From Clostridia bacterium (GTDB lineage: Bacteria > Bacillota > Clostridia > Lachnospirales > Lachnospiraceae): 64,000 nucleotides of DNA. This document shows, piece after piece, positions 51,976-62,013 of the stretch. Made by a program: the position numbers and the translations under genes. Where the stretch lies: the NCBI GenBank assembly GCA_910575725.1, contig CAJTFE010000016.1, positions 30,457 through 94,456 of the forward strand, given 5' to 3'. How positions within the stretch are numbered: position 1 is the stretch's first letter; each line of letters opens with the position of its first letter. Below the pieces are notes generated by a model, which was not told the origin of the DNA, searched no databases, and saw nothing but the letters and a program-made list of their open reading frames with translations.

Positions 51976-52008
51976 TTTAAGTTCGGTGTTTTATCTTATT
52001 CTGAGGCT

Positions 52009-53775
52009 TTATTTTTCTTCTGTTCGTCCTTGATACGGTAGAAATCTTCCAGATCCACATCGATCTTTAACTCTCGCATCTGGTTTTCGGCTGCTTAGGA
52101 GGCACACAGTCTCGACTTGTTCTTCGTTGTCCAAACTGATACTCAAGTCTTCCTCGATGATCGGCAGCTTGAATTTGATGGATTTTAACCACTGTCCATT
52201 GGCTTGGCGTTCCGGGTAAACCTGAATTTCAGAGATCAACGCCTCGATCAACTGCCGCCGCTCCGCCTCATTCATCACGCCGTACAGTTTTTCAAAATAA
52301 ATCAGCACTTTATAGATATTGTCGCCGGTCAGCTTTTCCGCTTCAATGGCCTGCTTTTTGGCTCTGGCTACGATCAGCAGAGATTCCGTATCTTCAATCT
52401 TATCATACATCTTGTAGAGCCGATCACCAAGGTCTGCCTTGCGCCGGACATAGTGCCGGTCGTCCGGGTCGAGAGAATCAATCTCCTCCGCCAGCTTCGC
52501 CTTGACGGAATAATGCTGGCGCAGCTGCTTCTCGTAATTGGCAATCTCCTGGTCAATGGCGGCGGTATCCACTTTCATGTTGATCTTTTCCTGCATCATG
52601 GCAGCAAACTTCGGATTGCTCACCAGCTTTACAATGACTTCCGCCACGGCATCGTCCAGCAATTCTTCCCGGATCTGCTTTTTGTAATCGCACTTATGCC
52701 CACGAATCATGGAGCGATGCTTACAGCCGTAATAATAAAAGTCCTTGTACTTAGTGCCGTCCGCTTTGTGCTTGATGCTTTTATTCCCATACATTCCGGC
52801 TCCGCAGACAGGACACTTTACAATGCCGGAGAGCAGATGTACGTGTTCATCTTTCCCGCGGTTGACGTGTTCATATTTCTTGGCCTGTGCCAGCAGCTTC
52901 ACCTGCGCCGCCTGCCAGACTTCTTCCGAAACAATGGGCTCATGCAATCCTTCTGCCAACAAGTAATTGTCCTGTTCCACCAGCTTATACTCGTTCCTTG
53001 TACCGCGCACTTTTTCCGTTTTACGGCGTCCATAGGCAATCTTGCCGCAGTACACCGGATTTTTCAGAATCAGTCGGATCAGGTGTGCGTCAAACAGGGG
53101 ATTTTTCCCATTCTGCCGAGGAATCTTGCGGATACCATGGTTTTCCAGATACTTTGCGATACCGTTTGCGCCAATGTCCGTGTGAACATACTGGTCATAG
53201 ATGACACGGATCGCCTCTGCTTCTTCCTCGTTGATCATCAGTTTTCCATCCACCAGCCGATACCCATAGGGGGCAAAGCCGCCATTCCAGCGACCCTCTC
53301 TTGCCTTTTGGATGCGGCCCTCCATGGTTTGGACACGGATATTTTCGCGTTCAATCTCCGCCACGGCAGACAGGACGGAGATCATCAATTTACCCGCGTC
53401 CTTGGAAGAATCAATGCCATCTTCCACACAAACCAGATTGACGCCAAAATCCTGCATAACCTGAAGGGAAGAGAGCACGTCCGCCGCGTTTCTGCCGAAG
53501 CGGGACAATTTGAACACCAGAACATAGGACATGCCATCCTTGCCGGATTTGATGTCCTCCATCATCTGGCTGAATTGCGCCCGGCCTTCGATAGACTTGC
53601 CGGACTTTCCCGCGTCCTCATATTCACCGACAATCTCATAATCATTGTAGTCGGCATATGCCTTCATTTTGGCCTTCTGCGCATCCAGCGAGTAGCCGTC
53701 CACCTGCATAGCGGTGGAGACCCTGGTGTAGGTGTAAACTTTTGTCTTTTCTTTCTGCATCGTAATCTTCCTCAT
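52009..53775 (-). CDS. Large serine recombinase (resolvase + recombinase + zinc ribbon)
   Basis: 588 residues. The N-terminal resolvase domain has the catalytic serine in YTRVSTAMQVDGYSLDAQ and FKLSRFGRNAADVL. A recombinase domain (NGGFAPYGYRLVDGKLMINE), a zinc ribbon (CPVCGAGMYGNK...GCKHR) and a coiled coil follow. Typical of integrases of small mobile elements. The last 25 residues (SSRKPDARVKDRCGSGRF) look like read-through; another frame there encodes MRELKIDVDLEDFYRIKDEQ, a different gene's tail. Confidence 0.92.
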   Translation of the reverse strand: MRKITMQKEKTKVYTYTRVSTAMQVDGYSLDAQKAKMKAYADYNDYEIVGEYEDAGKSGKSIEGRAQFSQMMEDIKSGKDGMSYVLVFKLSRFGRNAADVLSSLQVMQDFGVNLVCVEDGIDSSKDAGKLMISVLSAVAEIERENIRVQTMEGRIQKAREGRWNGGFAPYGYRLVDGKLMINEEEAEAIRVIYDQYVHTDIGANGIAKYLENHGIRKIPRQNGKNPLFDAHLIRLILKNPVYCGKIAYGRRKTEKVRGTRNEYKLVEQDNYLLAEGLHEPIVSEEVWQAAQVKLLAQAKKYEHVNRGKDEHVHLLSGIVKCPVCGAGMYGNKSIKHKADGTKYKDFYYYGCKHRSMIRGHKCDYKKQIREELLDDAVAEVIVKLVSNPKFAAMMQEKINMKVDTAAIDQEIANYEKQLRQHYSVKAKLAEEIDSLDPDDRHYVRRKADLGDRLYKMYDKIEDTESLLIVARAKKQAIEAEKLTGDNIYKVLIYFEKLYGVMNEAERRQLIEALISEIQVYPERQANGQWLKSIKFKLPIIEEDLSISLDNEEQVETVCLLSSRKPDARVKDRCGSGRFLPYQGRTEEK

Positions 53776-53807
53776 GTGGTGCCAATCAAAAAATGGATTG
53801 GTCGTTC

Positions 53808-54860
53808 TTAACTTGGGTCAGAAGAATCATCCTGCTTTTCCGCCTCTGTCTTGGCCGTTTTTCCCAGCTGCTTAATGGTCTTCAGATATTCTTCCTCCAC
53901 AGGGGAAAGAGTTTGTGCCTGATAGTGTTTATATTCCGCTTTTGCTTTTTCCATCGCCTGTGCATGACTGATTTTTCCTGCATGGGTCAACACTTCTTCG
54001 CCGGTTGCCCGAAGAATATTGTCCAGCTGCTCCACATAATCGCTCATATACATGGGCCGGTGACGGATAGCCTGCACCTCGGCAAAGTCAAAATAACCGG
54101 ATACCATCTGATTCAGAACCCGCAGTTCTTCCTCTGTCAGATAATTCTTAGCGATTCCAATATCTTTTGCCGTGGGGAAATCCCCCGAAAAAGTAGTAAG
54201 CCCCATAAACGGCTTATCCGCATCGGCCCGCTCATAGATCACTTCCGCAGCCGTATGTCCGTGCGCTGCATAATGGAGCTTGTTCTGCACCATTTTGAAA
54301 AACGCAACAGATTCCGCGCTCCTGGGGTTATAGTCCACACTGGTGGCGTACAAGTCCAGCACCTGACGATACATCACTTTTTCCGAAGAACGAATGTCCC
54401 GAATCCGTTCCAGCAGTTCATGCCAGTAGTTGCCACCGCCCAAATTTTTCAGGCGCTCATCGTCCATCGTGAAGCCCTTGATCATATATTCTTTCAGGCG
54501 TTCCGTGGCCCACCGGCGAAACTGGGTGGCAATCAAGGATTTTACCCTGTACCCCAAAGAAATGATCATATCCAGATTATAGAAAGGCAGCTCTCTGGTT
54601 ACTTGCCGGTTGCCCTCCATTCGAACCTGTCGGAATTTCCGACAGGTTGAAACCTCATCCAATTCGCCTTCTTCATAGATGTGGCCGATATGCTCCACAA
54701 TGTTGCTTCTGGACGTGTGGAACAATTCCGCCATCTGCTGCTGCGTCAGCCAAACAGTCTCGTCTACAAACCGGCACTCTACCTTTGTGAGCCCATCTTC
54801 GGCCTGATAAATTACAATCTCGCCCTGGCTCTGATCCGGTCTGTTCTTATCTTCCGCCAT
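53808..54860 (-). CDS. RhuM family protein, copy 2
   Basis: This 350-residue relative of the 42755 gene has WLTQQQMAELFHTSRSNIVE, ELPFYNLDMIISLGYRVKSL, HYAAHGHTAAEVIYERADAD and IAKNYLTEEELRVLNQMVSG. It is closely linked to the serine recombinase gene (33 bases). The presence of RhuM genes near mobile genes suggests defence or element maintenance. Biochemical role unknown. Base composition is nearer the backbone than that of copy 1, so they entered separately. Confidence 0.9.
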   Translation of the reverse strand: MAEDKNRPDQSQGEIVIYQAEDGLTKVECRFVDETVWLTQQQMAELFHTSRSNIVEHIGHIYEEGELDEVSTCRKFRQVRMEGNRQVTRELPFYNLDMIISLGYRVKSLIATQFRRWATERLKEYMIKGFTMDDERLKNLGGGNYWHELLERIRDIRSSEKVMYRQVLDLYATSVDYNPRSAESVAFFKMVQNKLHYAAHGHTAAEVIYERADADKPFMGLTTFSGDFPTAKDIGIAKNYLTEEELRVLNQMVSGYFDFAEVQAIRHRPMYMSDYVEQLDNILRATGEEVLTHAGKISHAQAMEKAKAEYKHYQAQTLSPVEEEYLKTIKQLGKTAKTEAEKQDDSSDPS

Positions 54861-54898
54861 TTGTTCACGCTCCTATCCGATTACATTTTCTATGTTTC

Positions 54899-54930
54899 AA
54901 GAGAGCGAAGAAAATGGCCGTCGCTCTCTT
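54899..54930 (-). terminator. Hairpin terminator for the mob-associated genes
   Basis: AAGAGAGCGA and TCGCTCTCTT form a ten-base stem around AGAAAATGGCCG. It sits 3' of the 54960 gene on the minus strand. Confidence 0.6.
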
Positions 54931-54959
54931 GTTTGGACTCTTATATCACGTCTATTGTA

Positions 54960-55145
54960 TCATGCAGCGATTTTGCCTGCAACTGCTTCCGGCTTGAAAA
55001 CAGATTCTTTTTTGCCCGTTGCCGCGCTGTCCTGATCCTCAAGCGGAACCGCCGGAGCAGGCAGGTTCTCAACATCCAACTCCGAAGCGTACTTCTCAAT
55101 CAGGTTGGCCAGCAGGTCTGCAAAACCGCTCCATTCATCGATCAT
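54960..55145 (-). CDS. Small protein following the MobV relaxase
   Basis: 61 residues from an ATG at 55145 with a GAAAGGG site: MIDEWSGFADLLANLIEKYA, then SELDVENLPAP and a Lys/Ala-rich tail. It overlaps the end of the relaxase gene by 11 bases and is typical of short orphan proteins at the ends of mob modules. Function unknown. Confidence 0.6.
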   Translation of the reverse strand: MIDEWSGFADLLANLIEKYASELDVENLPAPAVPLEDQDSAATGKKESVFKPEAVAGKIAA

Positions 55146-55731
55146 AGGCAGTTTCCCTTTCTTTTTTATGCGGGTGTTTATAAAGTTCCAATACTTCTGG
55201 CGGTATCTGCTCCAATATCGCCACGGCACTGTCATAGTCGCGCCGCAGCTTGAGGTCTACGATCTGCTTTAGGGCGCTGACCTTCTGCGCCGATGCAAGA
55301 GATTCTTCCAGTTCGGCATTTTTCGTTTTCAGCTTTTTGTTTTCAGATGCTGTTTTCGTAAAAGCCACACCATATTTCCGCAGCAGCGTGTCCATCTTTT
55401 CCACGCCGGGAAGATATGTGTCCAAAATTTTGCAGATTTCCTCCGCCCGGCTTTTTGCATTAAATGGAGTAATTCCAGTGAGCAGCTGCCCCAGTTTCTC
55501 CTTCTGTTTGGTCAGCCGGGTCATCTCCTTAAACACGCGGGGCGGAATGTGGTCGCGCCCGGTCAGGCTGGCGCTTTCGCCGCGCTCCAAATCCGGGAAT
55601 TTCTTGACCATGTGTTTCCAAAACTCATCCTGCCACCATGTCAGCTTCTTTTTATTGCCTATAATATCTTTGGCACTGAGCCTGCCGTCCTCCGTCAGCG
55701 GGACAAAACAAAGGTGCATATGCAATGTCAT
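55135..55731 (-). pseudogene. MobV-type plasmid recombination/mobilisation protein, 5' truncated
   Basis: The 198 residues start MTLHMHLCFVPLTEDGRLSA, the region around the catalytic HxH of MobV relaxases, and continue KKLTWWQDEFWKHMVKKFPD to a coiled coil. The N-terminal third, with the motif-I tyrosine or histidine region, is missing; upstream sequence changes to a terminator and unrelated DNA. Probably inactive, but the frame is intact from an ATG. Confidence 0.75.
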
Positions 55732-55747
55732 AAATTTAAGGCTCTAC

Positions 55748-55793
55748 AAAAAAGATACTTGCCAATTTCACTAAAAAGGCGAGTATCTTTTTT
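55748..55793. terminator. Bidirectional intrinsic terminator
   Basis: AAAAAAGATACTTGCC pairs with GGCGAGTATCTTTTTT around a 14-base loop. The A and T runs on either side let it act in both directions. The rest of 55794-55988 shows no gene. Confidence 0.85.
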
Positions 55794-55988
55794 AAGTAGT
55801 TTACCAATATTCCGTTCTTTACTAATACAAGGTATATTCCTTGTATTTGATGAAATTCAAACTTAAAATGTAGAATTTATCTGTCATGTATTTATTTAGT
55901 CAACCTGCTTTTCTGTGATTCTACTCGCTCAAGATCTTCTTCTTTGTAGAGGCTTATTGATTTAAGTACATTTTCACTTATAGTTATT

Positions 55989-56423
55989 TCAATTTTGCAA
56001 TAGCTCACGCAAAGCCACTTCTGGCTTTCCATATAATTTTGTTCCCATTAATAAATCAATGATTTGTTTCTTACTTAAAGAAAATTTTGTGTCATGGTAA
56101 CGATATATAGGTTTTCCTGTAATAATATTTTTCTTAGCCTGAATTTTTCTTCTATCAACTTGTGGTGGTAATGGTATCTTATAAATTTCCATATCTATAT
56201 CCATTCCATCATCCGATAGATTGGAAAGAATGACTGTTCCATTTCTTAATTCTTCATCAATTTGATTACAAAATGCTTTCACAGCCAAATGGGAAAATAA
56301 AACAAATGGTGTTCTTTTAGGGTCAAAATCTATTATATCAGCCAACCTTAAAATAGTTGCTACAAAAGGAATGCACAAATATGTGTCTTGACCACAAACT
56401 TTTATTGTTTCCATATTTAGCAA
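55989..56423 (-). pseudogene. Broken HD / Hsp90-like ATPase gene
   Basis: ATILRLADIIDFDPKRTPFV is the end of an HD-like domain, and KPEVALRELLQN is the start of an Hsp90-like ATPase fold, where the frame stops. The stretch between (about 60 to 100 residues in full relatives) seems shortened, and the ATPase body is absent. It probably derives from the HD-plus-HATPase chaperone-like proteins. A relic, not a functional gene. Confidence 0.55.
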
Positions 56424-56459
56424 ATAGGCATAATCCTCATTATGTAAAATACAGGTTTT

Positions 56460-58139
56460 TTAGGAAAACTGCACCACATCACTTTTATCTTGCTGAAAAA
56501 TAATCTGTATAACCGTTCCTTGCCCCAGGCTGCTTTGCAGTTCAATCTTGCCATTCAAGTATTGTACAGCATGTTTTACAATAGATAGTCCTAATCCCGT
56601 TCCACCTGATTCCTTAGAGCGGCTCTTGTCTACACGGTAAAATCGTTCAAAGATTCTTGCCTGATGTTCCGGCGGTATGCCGATTCCCGAATCCTTCACC
56701 GTAATCGAGGCACTATTTTCCTGACTGCTTATAGCTACTTCTACCGTACCGCCGTTCTTATTATACTTGATAGCATTATCACAGAGGTTAAAAATAATTT
56801 CTGTTAAGAGCCGCCGGACACTTTTAATATAAACCTTTTTTCCTGTTAAAGCCACTTCAATATCTTTTGCCGCTGCTATATCTGCCAGTCCTGCCATCAC
56901 CTCAGATGCGATCTCACATAAATCAACATTTTCAAACGGCATATCGCATCCCTCGTCTAATTGGGATAAACGGATAATATCATCAATTAATGTTACAAGC
57001 CGCCCTGCCTCTGTGCGGATATGCCCTACAAAACGTGTCATATCCTCCGATTTTACAAGACCGTTCTCCATTAACTCCGCACTCCCCATTATGGATTGCA
57101 GCGGAGTTTTCAATTCATGTGATACGTTGGCAGTAAACTCCCGTCTGTTCCTTTCTGCGAAAGCTGCTTCTGTTATATCAAAGGCAAGAACAACCGCCCC
57201 AATTACAATACCGTTAGATTCAATGCGGTTGACATGGATCTGATACTCTTTTCCCTCACGTTCTATGCGGATTTCGCTGTGTCCACTTGAAAATGCGTCC
57301 TGTATGGCGTGGCTCACATTATGGCTTCTCTCTACTGTCAGAAAATCTTTACCTATGCTGGAACGTTTCGTATGAAACAGCTTCAGCGCGGCAGGATTAA
57401 TGTTCAGAATTATATTTTTCTCATTCAAAAGGACAAGCCCTTCCGTCATGCCATATGTAATCTGTGCAAATTCATCATTTTTCCTTTGGAGTTCCGACAA
57501 CTGCATATCAATCTGCTTATGCTGTTTATTGATACGGTTTAATAGGGGAGCCAGCTCCTCATAAGTATCGTTTTCCAGCGGTTTTTCTAAATCAAGTCTG
57601 TTTAACGGCTCCATGATATGTTTAGAAATACGGCTTGCTAATACTCCTGATAAAATGAGTGTTACAACAACTACAATTAAAATCGGCTGTATCATCCCCA
57701 AAACAAGCACCCATATCGTAACGCTGCTGACAGAAATCCTTAATACTGAACCATCATTAAGCCGCCTTGCACAGTAAAGTGTTTTTTCTAAAAGAGTCGT
57801 GGAATAACGTGAGCTTTTTCCCTCTTTATTCCGCAGGGCTTCTTGAATTTCTTCCCTGTCCGCATGGTTTTCCATACTTTCCCCGTCAGACTGTGTATCA
57901 TATATAACATCTCCATTTTCAGCAACCCATGTCAGACGGTACTCCCTTGACTGTAATTCCTCCAGATAGTTCCGTCCATCCTTTTCAACGGCTATGGCAG
58001 CTAAAGACAGTTCATCCTCCAACTGTTTTCCCTGAACATTACTGAAATAACTGTAAAGACATCCCATGATGATAACAAGGCTTGCAATCAGGACAGCCCC
58101 CGCTACAACCATAATTGATTTAAAAATTTTCTTTGTCAT
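56460..58139 (-). CDS. phoR: Sensor histidine kinase PhoR/PnpS type
   Basis: 559 residues. Two membrane helices (about 8-30 and 142-166) enclose a short extracellular sensor. A HAMP-like linker (170-210), a PAS region (220-320), the phospho-histidine H341 in VSHELKTPLQSI, N-box NLCDNAIKYN (451-460), DSGIGIP and GTGLGLS follow. It partners the response regulator one gene upstream (overlap of four bases). Last gene of the pst-pho operon. Confidence 0.92.
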   Translation of the reverse strand: MTKKIFKSIMVVAGAVLIASLVIIMGCLYSYFSNVQGKQLEDELSLAAIAVEKDGRNYLEELQSREYRLTWVAENGDVIYDTQSDGESMENHADREEIQEALRNKEGKSSRYSTTLLEKTLYCARRLNDGSVLRISVSSVTIWVLVLGMIQPILIVVVVTLILSGVLASRISKHIMEPLNRLDLEKPLENDTYEELAPLLNRINKQHKQIDMQLSELQRKNDEFAQITYGMTEGLVLLNEKNIILNINPAALKLFHTKRSSIGKDFLTVERSHNVSHAIQDAFSSGHSEIRIEREGKEYQIHVNRIESNGIVIGAVVLAFDITEAAFAERNRREFTANVSHELKTPLQSIMGSAELMENGLVKSEDMTRFVGHIRTEAGRLVTLIDDIIRLSQLDEGCDMPFENVDLCEIASEVMAGLADIAAAKDIEVALTGKKVYIKSVRRLLTEIIFNLCDNAIKYNKNGGTVEVAISSQENSASITVKDSGIGIPPEHQARIFERFYRVDKSRSKESGGTGLGLSIVKHAVQYLNGKIELQSSLGQGTVIQIIFQQDKSDVVQFS

Positions 58140-58813
58140 GCCTGCACCTCTAACCTATAACCAACACCACGCACTGTTTCAATCATTTTCCCATAATCCC
58201 CCAGTTTTACACGCAGAGTACGGATATGCATATCAACCGTTCTCGTTTCACTGACATAATCAGCTCCCCATATGTCATTAAAAAGCTGGTCACGGGAAAA
58301 TGCGATGCCCGGACGGGAAAGGAACAGCCGGAGAAGTTCAAATTCTTTTAAGGTAAGCTGTATTCTTTCATTATCAATGGAAACTGTATGTTCGTCCAGA
58401 TTGACAACAAGCCCCCCGGCTTTCAAAAGATGTTCTACCTCTGTAGGATTGCACCGGCGGAGTACCGCTTTCACACGGGAAACCATCTCCATCATCCCAA
58501 AAGGCTTTACAAGATAATCATCCGCACCTAAATCAAGGCTCTGGATTTTATCATACTCCATGCCTTTTGCAGTTGCCATGATGACGGGAATCCTGCAAGT
58601 GTCAGGGCTGTCTTTTAAAAATTTCAGCAGTTCCACGCCATCCTCTCCGGGCAGCATAATATCAAGAATTATCAAATCCGGCTTTTCCATAGATAAAGCG
58701 TCACGAAAGGCTATTGCATCCAAAAATCCTTTTGCTTCAAAATCAGTGGAATTAAGCGTATATACCTCAATATCCCGGATACTGTCATCATCTTCCACAC
58801 ACCATACTTTCAT
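58136..58813 (-). CDS. phoP: Response regulator PhoP/PhoB type
   Basis: This OmpR-family regulator of about 225 residues has a receiver domain with acidic VEDDDS, phosphorylation site in LIILDIMLPGEDG (Asp about 51), and K in YLVKPFGMMEM, then a winged-helix domain (about 130-225, RTVDMHIRTLRVKLGDYGKM). The ATG at 58813 is chosen because GGAG is seven bases before it. It should bind Pho boxes ahead of pstS. Confidence 0.92.
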   Translation of the reverse strand: MKVWCVEDDDSIRDIEVYTLNSTDFEAKGFLDAIAFRDALSMEKPDLIILDIMLPGEDGVELLKFLKDSPDTCRIPVIMATAKGMEYDKIQSLDLGADDYLVKPFGMMEMVSRVKAVLRRCNPTEVEHLLKAGGLVVNLDEHTVSIDNERIQLTLKEFELLRLFLSRPGIAFSRDQLFNDIWGADYVSETRTVDMHIRTLRVKLGDYGKMIETVRGVGYRLEVQA

Positions 58814-58815
58814 AA

Positions 58816-59460
58816 TCATGCTCCTTTATGTTCTCCTGTCACGGAAAAAGCCACCCACTCTGCAATATTTACCGCATGATCCCCGATACGCTCAAAATAT
58901 TTGGCAATCATCAGTAAATCCAGCGCATATCCTCCGTCTGTCGGTTTTTCTGCTATCAGCTTAATCAGAGATGACTTGACCTGTAAAAACAAATCGTCAA
59001 CCGCATCATCACGGTCAATCGCCGCACCAGCCAATACTACATCCTGTTTTACAAAAGCGTCAATGCTTTCTGTAACCATCTGGCTCGCCGCATCTGCCAT
59101 AAACCGGATCTGTTCACATTCCCCTCCAGTCCTTCCGTCAAGAAACGTGATAATTTCCGCAATATCCGCCGCCTGTGTTCCAATACGCTCCATATCAGTA
59201 ATCATTTTAAGGGCTGCAGATATTTGCCGTAAATCCCTTGCTACCGGCTGTTGCTGTAACAGCAGTTTCAAACACAGTGTTTCGATTGTGCGCTCCATCC
59301 GGTTAATCTCTCCATCAAGGGATAAAACCTTGTCTGCCAGCTTTATGTCGCCCATAGTTAATGCTTTTGAAGCAGCGGCAATCGCTTCCTCACACATTGC
59401 CCCCATTTGGGTAAGCTCTTTATTCAGCATAACAAGCTGTTCATCAAAACGACTTCTCAT
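58816..59460 (-). CDS. phoU: Phosphate signalling complex protein PhoU
   Basis: This all-helical protein of 214 residues has two PhoU repeats: LNKELTQMGAMCEEAIAAAS and DGEINRMERTIETLCLKLLL in the first, and DRDDAVDDLFLQVKSSLIKL with KYFERIGDHAVNIAEW in the second. It links Pst to PhoR and limits phosphate uptake. It overlaps pstB by one base. Confidence 0.95.
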   Translation of the reverse strand: MRSRFDEQLVMLNKELTQMGAMCEEAIAAASKALTMGDIKLADKVLSLDGEINRMERTIETLCLKLLLQQQPVARDLRQISAALKMITDMERIGTQAADIAEIITFLDGRTGGECEQIRFMADAASQMVTESIDAFVKQDVVLAGAAIDRDDAVDDLFLQVKSSLIKLIAEKPTDGGYALDLLMIAKYFERIGDHAVNIAEWVAFSVTGEHKGA

Positions 59461-60239
59461 TATCCAAACCTCCCCGTAATATAATCCTCCGTCCGCTTGT
59501 CCTTTGGTTGCTCAAACATCTTTTCCGTATTTCCATACTCAATTAAATTGCCAAGGAGAAAGAAAGCCGTATTATCGGAAATCCGCACAGCCTGTTGCAT
59601 ATTGTGCGTTACGATGATAATAGTATACTTTTCTTTAAGTTCCATTGCAAGTTCCTCTATTTTAGATGTGGAAATAGGGTCAAGTGCGCTTGTAGGCTCA
59701 TCCATCAGAAGCACATCCGGCTCTACCGCTAATGCACGGGCAATGCAGAGCCGCTGCTGCTGACCGCCTGACAGTCCTAATGCCGATTTTTTCAGCCTGT
59801 CCTTTACTTCATCCCAGATTGCCGCCCCACGCAGAGAGCGTTCTATTATATCGTCCAATTTTGCCTTATTTTTCACTCCGTGTGTCCTCGGCCCGTAAGC
59901 AATATTGTCGTAGATGCTCATAGGAAAAGGATTCGGCTTTTGAAAAACCATGCCAATACTGCGGCGAAGCTCATTGACATCGACATCTGCATCAAAAATA
60001 TTATCGCCCCTATAATACACTTCTCCTGTAATCCGTACACCAGCGATAAGGTCATTCATTCGGTTTAACGATTTAAGGAAAGTAGACTTCCCACACCCGG
60101 AGGGGCCAATCAGTGCCGTAATGCTCTGTCCTTCAATCTCAATATTTACATCTTTCAAAGCCTGTGTACTGCTATACCACAGGCACAGGTCTTTTACCAC
60201 CATGGCAGGATTTTTGTCATGATTCATTATATTATTCAT
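59460..60239 (-). CDS. pstB: Phosphate ABC transporter ATPase PstB
   Basis: This 259-residue ATPase has Walker [33 protein letters not shown] (PstB hallmark), signature [14 protein letters not shown], Walker [14 protein letters not shown] and H-loop [14 protein letters not shown]. Short spacing to neighbours (four-base overlap with pstA). Confidence 0.97.
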   Translation of the reverse strand: MNNIMNHDKNPAMVVKDLCLWYSSTQALKDVNIEIEGQSITALIGPSGCGKSTFLKSLNRMNDLIAGVRITGEVYYRGDNIFDADVDVNELRRSIGMVFQKPNPFPMSIYDNIAYGPRTHGVKNKAKLDDIIERSLRGAAIWDEVKDRLKKSALGLSGGQQQRLCIARALAVEPDVLLMDEPTSALDPISTSKIEELAMELKEKYTIIIVTHNMQQAVRISDNTAFFLLGNLIEYGNTEKMFEQPKDKRTEDYITGRFG

Positions 60240-61099
60240 ACATTTCTCCTTTTTTGGAAATATCTGCTCGCCAGTGTAGCCGACAGATTGATGAACATGG
60301 TCAAAATCATCAGGATAGCGGCAATTGCAAAGGCTATACCAAATTCCCCGTTTTCTTTTGCATAGACATATAATGCGACCGTCAATGTTGCCCCTGCACT
60401 GCCAAGCCCTTCAAGAATCCCGTTCAGGGCATGGGCAAAACCAGCCGTAAAAAGAAGTGCCGCTGATTCTCCCAAAATTCGCCCCACTGACAATATACAG
60501 CCTGTTATGACTCCATCAATACAACCTGGAAGCACAACGGTATAAATCACACGCCACTTTCCAGCTCCCAGCCCAAAAGCACCTTCACGGTAACTTTGCG
60601 GTACTGTTTTCAGGCTTTCCTGCGTTGTGCGCATAATCGTAGGCAGATTCATGATTACCAAAGTAAATGCCCCCGCTAAGAGGGAAGTTTTCATACCAAA
60701 AAACTGACAGAAAAACAGCATACCTACAAGTCCATAAATAATAGACGGAATCCCTGATAAGGTTTCGGCTGCATACTCAATCATTTCTACCAGTTTCTTA
60801 TTTTTGGCATATTCTGTAAGATAAATCGCCGCACCAACTCCAAGCGGGAGAACAAATACCAAAGTTGCCGCTACAATATAGACTGTGTTAAGAATATCCG
60901 GCAGTATCCCGATCCGGTCAGACAGATAACTCGGTTTCGTAGTAAGCAGCTCCCAGGATACATTCGGCAGCCCTTTCCACAATACATAACCAATCAAAAA
61001 TAATACCAATGCACAAGTAATGCATACGGAAATCCCCATCAACACACGCATGGCTGTAATATATGTTTTCCTTCTAAGGGAAATTGATTGTTTTTCCAT
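60236..61099 (-). CDS. pstA: Phosphate ABC transporter permease PstA
   Basis: 287 residues, six membrane helices. [40 protein letters not shown] and the EAA-type loop [20 protein letters not shown] identify PstA. It overlaps pstB by four bases and starts six bases after pstC. Confidence 0.96.
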   Translation of the reverse strand: MEKQSISLRRKTYITAMRVLMGISVCITCALVLFLIGYVLWKGLPNVSWELLTTKPSYLSDRIGILPDILNTVYIVAATLVFVLPLGVGAAIYLTEYAKNKKLVEMIEYAAETLSGIPSIIYGLVGMLFFCQFFGMKTSLLAGAFTLVIMNLPTIMRTTQESLKTVPQSYREGAFGLGAGKWRVIYTVVLPGCIDGVITGCILSVGRILGESAALLFTAGFAHALNGILEGLGSAGATLTVALYVYAKENGEFGIAFAIAAILMILTMFINLSATLASRYFQKRRNV

Positions 61100-61105
61100 C
61101 TATAT

Positions 61106-61975
61106 TTACTCCTTGCTTTGTTTCAAAAAGAAATTTAATACGGCATTTATCAGCATGATAAAGAGGAATAAAACCAACGCAATCGAAAATAATGCCTGTT
61201 TCTGTAAACTTCCGTCAGCCGCATAAGACATTTCACTTGCCACAGCGGTTGTAAGGAAACGGACGCTCTGAAAAATTTTCGGCATATTTGGGGCGTTCCC
61301 CGCCACCATCATAATAGCCATAGCCTCGCCGATAGCCCTGCCAACGCCTAACACAACAGCCGCCGCAATGCCGCTTTTTGCCGCCGGAACGGATACACGG
61401 AAGTATGTTTCAATCGGTGTCGAACCAAGCGCAAGGGAAGCATCCTCATATTCCTTTGGAACAGCTTCTAATGCCGTAAGCGACACTTTAATGATTGAGG
61501 GTAATATCATAATTGCAAGTACAATGATAGCAGCAAACAGGCTGGCTCCATCGGGGATATGGAAAACAATCCGTATCCCTGGCACAAGCACCATCATTCC
61601 CACAAGCCCATAAACTACCGACGGAATGCCAGCCAATAAACTTACCGCTGTTTCAATAACGGTTTTTATTTTTAACGGCGCAATCTTAGCAAGATAAACT
61701 GCTGTCATAAAGCCAATTGGCACTCCAAGTACGATTGCGCCAGCCGTACCATAAATACTGGTAAGGATAAACGGAAAAATCCCATATTGCGGCTGTGCTG
61801 CTGTAGAAGCCCATTTCTTCCCGAAAAGGAAATTCAAAACTCCTATTTTTCGGATAGCCGGAATCCCTGATATGACAAGGTAAACAGTAATCAGGAGTAC
61901 ACAGCCAACTGTAATCAGACCAAGTATCAGGAATATGCCATGTATGGCATTCTCCATGAACTGTTTTTTGTTCAT
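61106..61975 (-). CDS. pstC: Phosphate ABC transporter permease PstC
   Basis: 289 residues, six membrane helices. FLFGKKWASTAAQPQYGIFP, GVPIGFMTAVYLAKIAP and YEDASLALGSTPIETYFRVS (EAA loop) identify PstC. It lies 38 bases after pstS. With PstA it forms the phosphate channel. Confidence 0.96.
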   Translation of the reverse strand: MNKKQFMENAIHGIFLILGLITVGCVLLITVYLVISGIPAIRKIGVLNFLFGKKWASTAAQPQYGIFPFILTSIYGTAGAIVLGVPIGFMTAVYLAKIAPLKIKTVIETAVSLLAGIPSVVYGLVGMMVLVPGIRIVFHIPDGASLFAAIIVLAIMILPSIIKVSLTALEAVPKEYEDASLALGSTPIETYFRVSVPAAKSGIAAAVVLGVGRAIGEAMAIMMVAGNAPNMPKIFQSVRFLTTAVASEMSYAADGSLQKQALFSIALVLFLFIMLINAVLNFFLKQSKE

Positions 61976-62013
61976 TTGACTTCACCTTCCAAAACCTTTC
62001 ATAATCCGCCGGA

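Noticed and set aside
52204..53811. 535-codon plus-strand frame opposite the serine recombinase
   Set aside because: Mirror frame of a gene with clear catalytic and zinc motifs; its own translation has no recognisable domain.
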